From: Kluyvera cryocrescens NBRC 102467
Lineage (GTDB): Bacteria > Pseudomonadota > Gammaproteobacteria > Enterobacterales > Enterobacteriaceae
Reading direction: 5' to 3'
Length of the DNA: 64,000 nucleotides
Assembly: GCF_001571285.1 (NCBI RefSeq)
Contig: NZ_BCTM01000014.1
Coordinates: 109,104-173,103, forward strand
The first letter of the stretch is position 1, and each line of letters opens with the position of its first letter. Below are positions 61,265 through 64,000 of this stretch, in pieces. The notes beneath the pieces were generated by a model, which was not told the origin of the DNA, searched no databases, and worked only from the letters and a program-made list of their open reading frames with translations. A program made the translations under genes and the position numbers.

Positions 61265-62256
61265 CTTCCAACGCGGGCCTGTTCTTTGGCCTGCAGTTTC
61301 TCCGTCTGAGCTTTGTAACGCCGCGCCAGCACTGCACAGGTCATGAGCTGGATCTGGTGGAAGATCATCAGCGGCAGCACTATCATGCCCAGTACCGATG
61401 TCGGGAAGAGGATATTGGCCATTGGAATACCGTTGGCCAGACTCTTTTTCGACCCGCAGAAGACAATCGTGATTTCATCCGCTTTATTGAAGCCCAGTCG
61501 CCGAGCGACGACGGTATTGATCAGAATCACAAGCGCTAACAGCACGATGCTGACTACTACGATAAACAGCAGCGAGCCGACGCCAACTTTGTGCCAGATA
61601 CCGTTCACTACCGCCTCGCTAAAGGCCGAGTAAACGACCAATAGAATTGACGTCTGGTCAGTTTTAGCAATCCACTTCTTATGTTTAGTCACGAATGCTG
61701 CCGTCCATGGACGGGAAAGATGACCAAGTACAAACGGCAGCAACAGCTGAAGCATAATTTTGCCCACCTGCTCAAGGCTGCCACCTGCGCCGTGGACGTT
61801 CATCACAAGGCCAACCAGCAGCGGCGAGAGGAAAATACCTAGCAGGCTGGAGGCGGAGGCTGAGCAGACGGCGGCGGCAACGTTGCCTCCGGCCAGTGAA
61901 GTGAAGGCAATGGCCGACTGTACCGTTGCGGGTAAAATACACAGATACAGGAAGCCTGCGTATAGCTGCGGATCGACGTTAATCGGTGCCCACCAGGCGA
62001 ACAACACCCCCAGTACCGGGAAGACCACAAAGGTGCTGCACATCACCCACAGATGCAGTCGCCAGTGGCTACCGCCGGCGATGATTGATTCACGCGACAG
62101 CTTGGCACCGTGCATAAAGAACAACAGCGCGATGGCGGCGGTAGTCAGGTTTTCAAAAAAAGGAACGAAGTCGCCGCGCGCTGGGAAGAAGGTGGCGAGC
62201 AGGACGACGGCGATAAGGGTCAGCGTAAAAGGATCCAGAATGCGGAAAAGTTTCAT
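61261..62256 (-). CDS. yfeH: bile-acid:sodium symporter-family transporter YfeH
   Basis: Inner-membrane protein of the SBF-like family: 331 residues from the ATG at 62256 (E. coli 332). Codons upstream to 62397 are unsupported, and AGGAG lies about 6 nt before this ATG. About nine to ten hydrophobic segments are seen; the conserved ILPATVQSAIAFTSLAGGN and CGSKKSLANG motifs mark the transport core. The substrate is not known. Divergent from yfeR, which regulates it in Salmonella. Confidence 0.93.
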   Translation of the reverse strand: MKLFRILDPFTLTLIAVVLLATFFPARGDFVPFFENLTTAAIALLFFMHGAKLSRESIIAGGSHWRLHLWVMCSTFVVFPVLGVLFAWWAPINVDPQLYAGFLYLCILPATVQSAIAFTSLAGGNVAAAVCSASASSLLGIFLSPLLVGLVMNVHGAGGSLEQVGKIMLQLLLPFVLGHLSRPWTAAFVTKHKKWIAKTDQTSILLVVYSAFSEAVVNGIWHKVGVGSLLFIVVVSIVLLALVILINTVVARRLGFNKADEITIVFCGSKKSLANGIPMANILFPTSVLGMIVLPLMIFHQIQLMTCAVLARRYKAQTEKLQAKEQARVGS

Positions 62257-62345
62257 AAAAACTCCTGAAGATCGATGCAGACATTTTGCTTTTTTATTTT
62301 TGAGAAATAAAATTGATTTATTGCATCCATTCATGAATAAAACAG

Positions 62346-63272
62346 ATGAATTATTCGCTACGGCAGTTGAAGGTGTTTGTGACGGTGGCTCAAGCAAAAA
62401 GCTTTAGCCGGGCAGGGGAGATCATCGGCTTAAGTCAGTCGGCGGTGAGCCACAGCGTGAAGGAGCTGGAAAACCAAACCGGAGTGCGGTTATTGGATCG
62501 TACGACCCGTGAAGTGGTATTGACAGAAGCTGGACAGCAGTTGGCGCAGCGGCTTGAGCGTCAGCTCGATGAACTCCACAGTACGTTGCGCGAGGCAGGG
62601 CGTATCGGGCAGCAGCTCAGCGGTACGGTGCGCGTGGCAGCAAGTCAGACGATTTCAGCGCACCTTATTCCGCAGTGCATTGCCCAGAGCAACCAACGTT
62701 ATCCGGATATTCGTTTTGTGTTACACGACAGGCCTCAGCAGTGGGTGCTGGAGAGTATCCGCCAGGGCGATGTCGATTTTGGCATTGTTATCGATCCTGG
62801 TGCAGTGAGCGATTTGCAGTGCGAAACCGTGCTGTCGGAACCATTCTTTTTGCTTTGCCGCAATGATCACCCCTTTGCGAATTTACCCAGCGTGAGCTGG
62901 CAGGCGCTGCAAGGGGCAAAGCTGGTGTTACAGGATTATGCCTCCGGGAGCCGTATGTTGATTGATGCGGCGCTGCGTTTGCACGACATTGAGGCCAATA
63001 TCGTGCAGGAAATTGGCCATCCGGCGACGTTGTTCCCGATGGTGACGGCGGGGATTGGTATCAGCATTATCCCGGCCTTGGCGCTACCGCTGCCGGAGGG
63101 AAGTCCGTTGGTGGTAAAACGTCTGGCCCCAGGCGTAGAACGCCAACTGATGTTGGCGAGACGCAAAAAACGCTCGCTTTCAACGGCAGCGCAGGCGCTG
63201 TGGGACGTGGTGCGCGAGCAGGGACAATGTCTGATGGACGAGCGTTTGCAGGATCCGCTGTATCAAATATAA
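62346..63272 (+). CDS. yfeR: LysR-family regulator YfeR
   Basis: A 308-residue LysR regulator, the length of E. coli YfeR. The HTH is at about 5-60 ([26 protein letters not shown]) and the effector domain at about 92-295. In Salmonella, YfeR represses the divergent yfeH and responds to osmolarity. The 89-bp gap between the two starts probably holds its operator. Its 3' end overlaps the convergent FlxA-like gene by 10 nt. Confidence 0.93.
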   Translation: MNYSLRQLKVFVTVAQAKSFSRAGEIIGLSQSAVSHSVKELENQTGVRLLDRTTREVVLTEAGQQLAQRLERQLDELHSTLREAGRIGQQLSGTVRVAASQTISAHLIPQCIAQSNQRYPDIRFVLHDRPQQWVLESIRQGDVDFGIVIDPGAVSDLQCETVLSEPFFLLCRNDHPFANLPSVSWQALQGAKLVLQDYASGSRMLIDAALRLHDIEANIVQEIGHPATLFPMVTAGIGISIIPALALPLPEGSPLVVKRLAPGVERQLMLARRKKRSLSTAAQALWDVVREQGQCLMDERLQDPLYQI

Positions 63273-63604
63273 ACATCAATCTTATGGGCGTCGCTGGGGT
63301 TATTAACCCCGGTGATGGCAGCCGCGGCGCTCTCCTGTTTCTCCTGCGCTTTTTCCGCCTGCTGATTCTGAAGCTGAGCCAACTGTGCTTCCAGCATGGC
63401 AATTTGCTCCTGAATCATCTCCGCCTGTTTTTGTTTCTCTTCTGCACTGCCGCTACCGTCGGCAATTTCTTTGAGCTGCTGGGTGAGTTTGACGATCTGC
63501 TGGGTAATGCGTGCCATCTGGGATGCGGCATCGTTACTGCTTGAGATGCTGGAACTGCCGGAGTTTTGTAACGTCGCAACAGCCGTTGCGCTGATTGTGC
63601 TCAT
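63263..63604 (-). CDS. FlxA-like coiled-coil protein
   Basis: A 113-residue hydrophilic protein with a Ser-rich N terminus and a long amphipathic helical section (about 30-90, [16 protein letters not shown] then [18 protein letters not shown]), the pattern of the FlxA-like family. E. coli FlxA is controlled by the flagellar sigma factor, but no FliA promoter was recognised here and no flagellar gene is near. Function unknown. It converges with yfeR with a short overlap. Confidence 0.75.
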   Translation of the reverse strand: MSTISATAVATLQNSGSSSISSSNDAASQMARITQQIVKLTQQLKEIADGSGSAEEKQKQAEMIQEQIAMLEAQLAQLQNQQAEKAQEKQESAAAAITGVNNPSDAHKIDVYI

Positions 63605-63697
63605 GATATCTGCCTTCTAAAGGGAAATATAAACAATATCGGCAGGATGAAGCGGGACTTGAGGGCTAGCGAAGGTGAGCAAAAGGACAAATCGCAG

Positions 63698-63720
63698 ATA
63701 GCAAAAAGGTGCCTTCAGGG
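63698..63720 (+). repeat. direct repeat of terminator-like sequence, left copy
   Basis: Eighteen or more of 23 positions match 63967-63989 (ATAGCAAAAA..GCCTT.AGGG). It resembles half of the terminator at the window end. Confidence 0.6.
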
Positions 63721-63727
63721 TAACACC

Positions 63728-63829
63728 GTTCACTTAAGCAAAGCGATTAGGGGAAACATCGGGATTTGGTGCCCGGAGGGACGCCAAACCCGGCGGTCGC
63801 CCCGGGTATCTCAATCTTAAACTAACGGT
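63728..63829. repeat. dispersed ~100-bp repeat, copy B
   Basis: It is the same element as 44146-44244, with a few substitutions and a 3-bp size difference in the centre. The left 30 bp match without change up to GGGGAAAC. Confidence 0.85.
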
Positions 63830-63846
63830 TAGGGCGTATTTTACAC

Positions 63847-63864
63847 TGGTGGGGCGTGCAGGAT
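63847..63864 (-). other. tRNA 3'-end-like fragment
   Basis: The minus strand reads ATCCTGCACGCCCCACCA, matching 17 of 18 bases of the 3' end of enterobacterial tRNA-Lys (ATCCTGCACGACCCACCA). No D or anticodon arm is attached, so it is a fragment and not a tRNA gene. Confidence 0.6.
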
Positions 63865-63971
63865 GACTCGCTACGCTCGCCCTTCGGGCCGTTGTCGTAA
63901 ACGACGCCGTTGTCTCACGACGTTCGACCCGAACCTGCGGCAGGTTCGAATCGTCAAATATCACGCATAGC

Positions 63972-63998
63972 AAAAAGACGCCTTTAGGGCGCCTTTTT
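63972..63998. terminator. terminator at the right edge
   Basis: AAAAAG-A-CGCC pairs with GGCGCCTTTTT with one mismatch and a short loop; A and T tracts lie on both sides. It could end a tRNA operon entering from the right on the minus strand. Confidence 0.7.
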
Positions 63999-64000
63999 AC

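Larger units (their letters stand above)
63605..64000. other. gene-free right end with repeats and tRNA-like fragments
   Basis: No convincing gene is seen. The region holds a 23-bp direct repeat (63698-63720 and 63967-63989), repeat copy B (63728-63829), a tRNA 3'-end-like sequence on the minus strand (63847-63864), a T-arm-like palindrome (63930-63948) and a terminator (63972-63998). This looks like the downstream flank of a tRNA operon. Confidence 0.6.

Noticed and set aside
63734..63973. 79-residue minus-strand reading frame
   Set aside because: It runs entirely through repeat copy B and tRNA-like fragments, is Arg/Pro/Ser-rich without domain features, and has no ribosome site; it is a typical spurious frame of this kind of repeat.

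Overview
The window is a stretch of ordinary chromosome from a member of the Enterobacteriaceae. Nearly every protein is close to full length with its Escherichia coli K-12 counterpart and the gene order is largely the K-12 order (ppx-ppk, purMN, upp-uraA-hda, yfgD-bepA-perM, bcp-gcvR, dapA-bamC-purC, ypfJ-tmcA-ypfH, dapE, acrD, aegA-nudK-ypfG, maeB, hemF-amiA, ypeA-yfeZYX, cysPUWAM, ptsJ/pdxK, crr-ptsIH, cysK-cysZ, zipA-ligA-ypeB, yfeH/yfeR). Several K-12 blocks are absent at their usual junctions: speG between ppk and purN, narQ between acrD and aegA, tktB-talA before maeB, and eut between maeB and hemF. A Klebsiella-type beta-glucoside kinase is present. This fits an Enterobacter/Klebsiella-like genus, but the sequence alone does not fix which one.

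Layout. 1-9.7 kb: polyphosphate metabolism, GAR transformylase and AIR synthetase, an inserted beta-glucoside kinase/6-phospho-beta-glucosidase pair behind two AscG-like operators, uracil salvage and uptake, and the replication regulator Hda, which needs a CTG start. 9.7-14.5 kb: an accessory block between hda and yfgD, made of a cellobiose-family PTS IIC, a glycosylasparaginase-type Ntn hydrolase and an M17 aminopeptidase in one tight operon, divergent from a protein that looks like a domesticated transposase acting as a regulator. This is the least conventional locus here. 14.5-27.3 kb: envelope proteases and assembly (bepA, bamC), lysine/DAP synthesis (dapA, dapE), purC and the tRNA acetyltransferase tmcA. 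27.3-44 kb: the 19-residue protein YpfM, the RND pump gene acrD with a BaeR-like box, aegA, nudK, ypfG, an inserted EthD-domain/LysR pair, maeB, hemF, amiA and the yfe envelope/heme genes. 43.6-44.3 kb: a repeat-rich junction with a DUF559 nuclease-like gene.

44.3-63.6 kb: the sulfate/thiosulfate ABC transporter with cysteine synthase B, two extra genes of unknown role, vitamin B6 salvage (ptsJ/pdxK), the general PTS (crr, ptsI, ptsH), cysteine synthase A with CysZ, cell division (zipA), NAD-dependent ligase, and the yfeH/yfeR pair. The last 400 bases hold a second copy of a roughly 100-bp repeat also found upstream of cysP, duplicated terminator-like sequence and tRNA 3'-end-like fragments, suggesting that a tRNA operon lies just outside the right edge.

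Functional themes: sulfur assimilation is represented by uptake (CysPUWA, CysZ) and fixation (CysK, CysM). The PTS phosphorelay encoded by ptsHI-crr could power the orphan IIC if IIA/IIB partners exist elsewhere. The purine genes carry PurR-box sequences.
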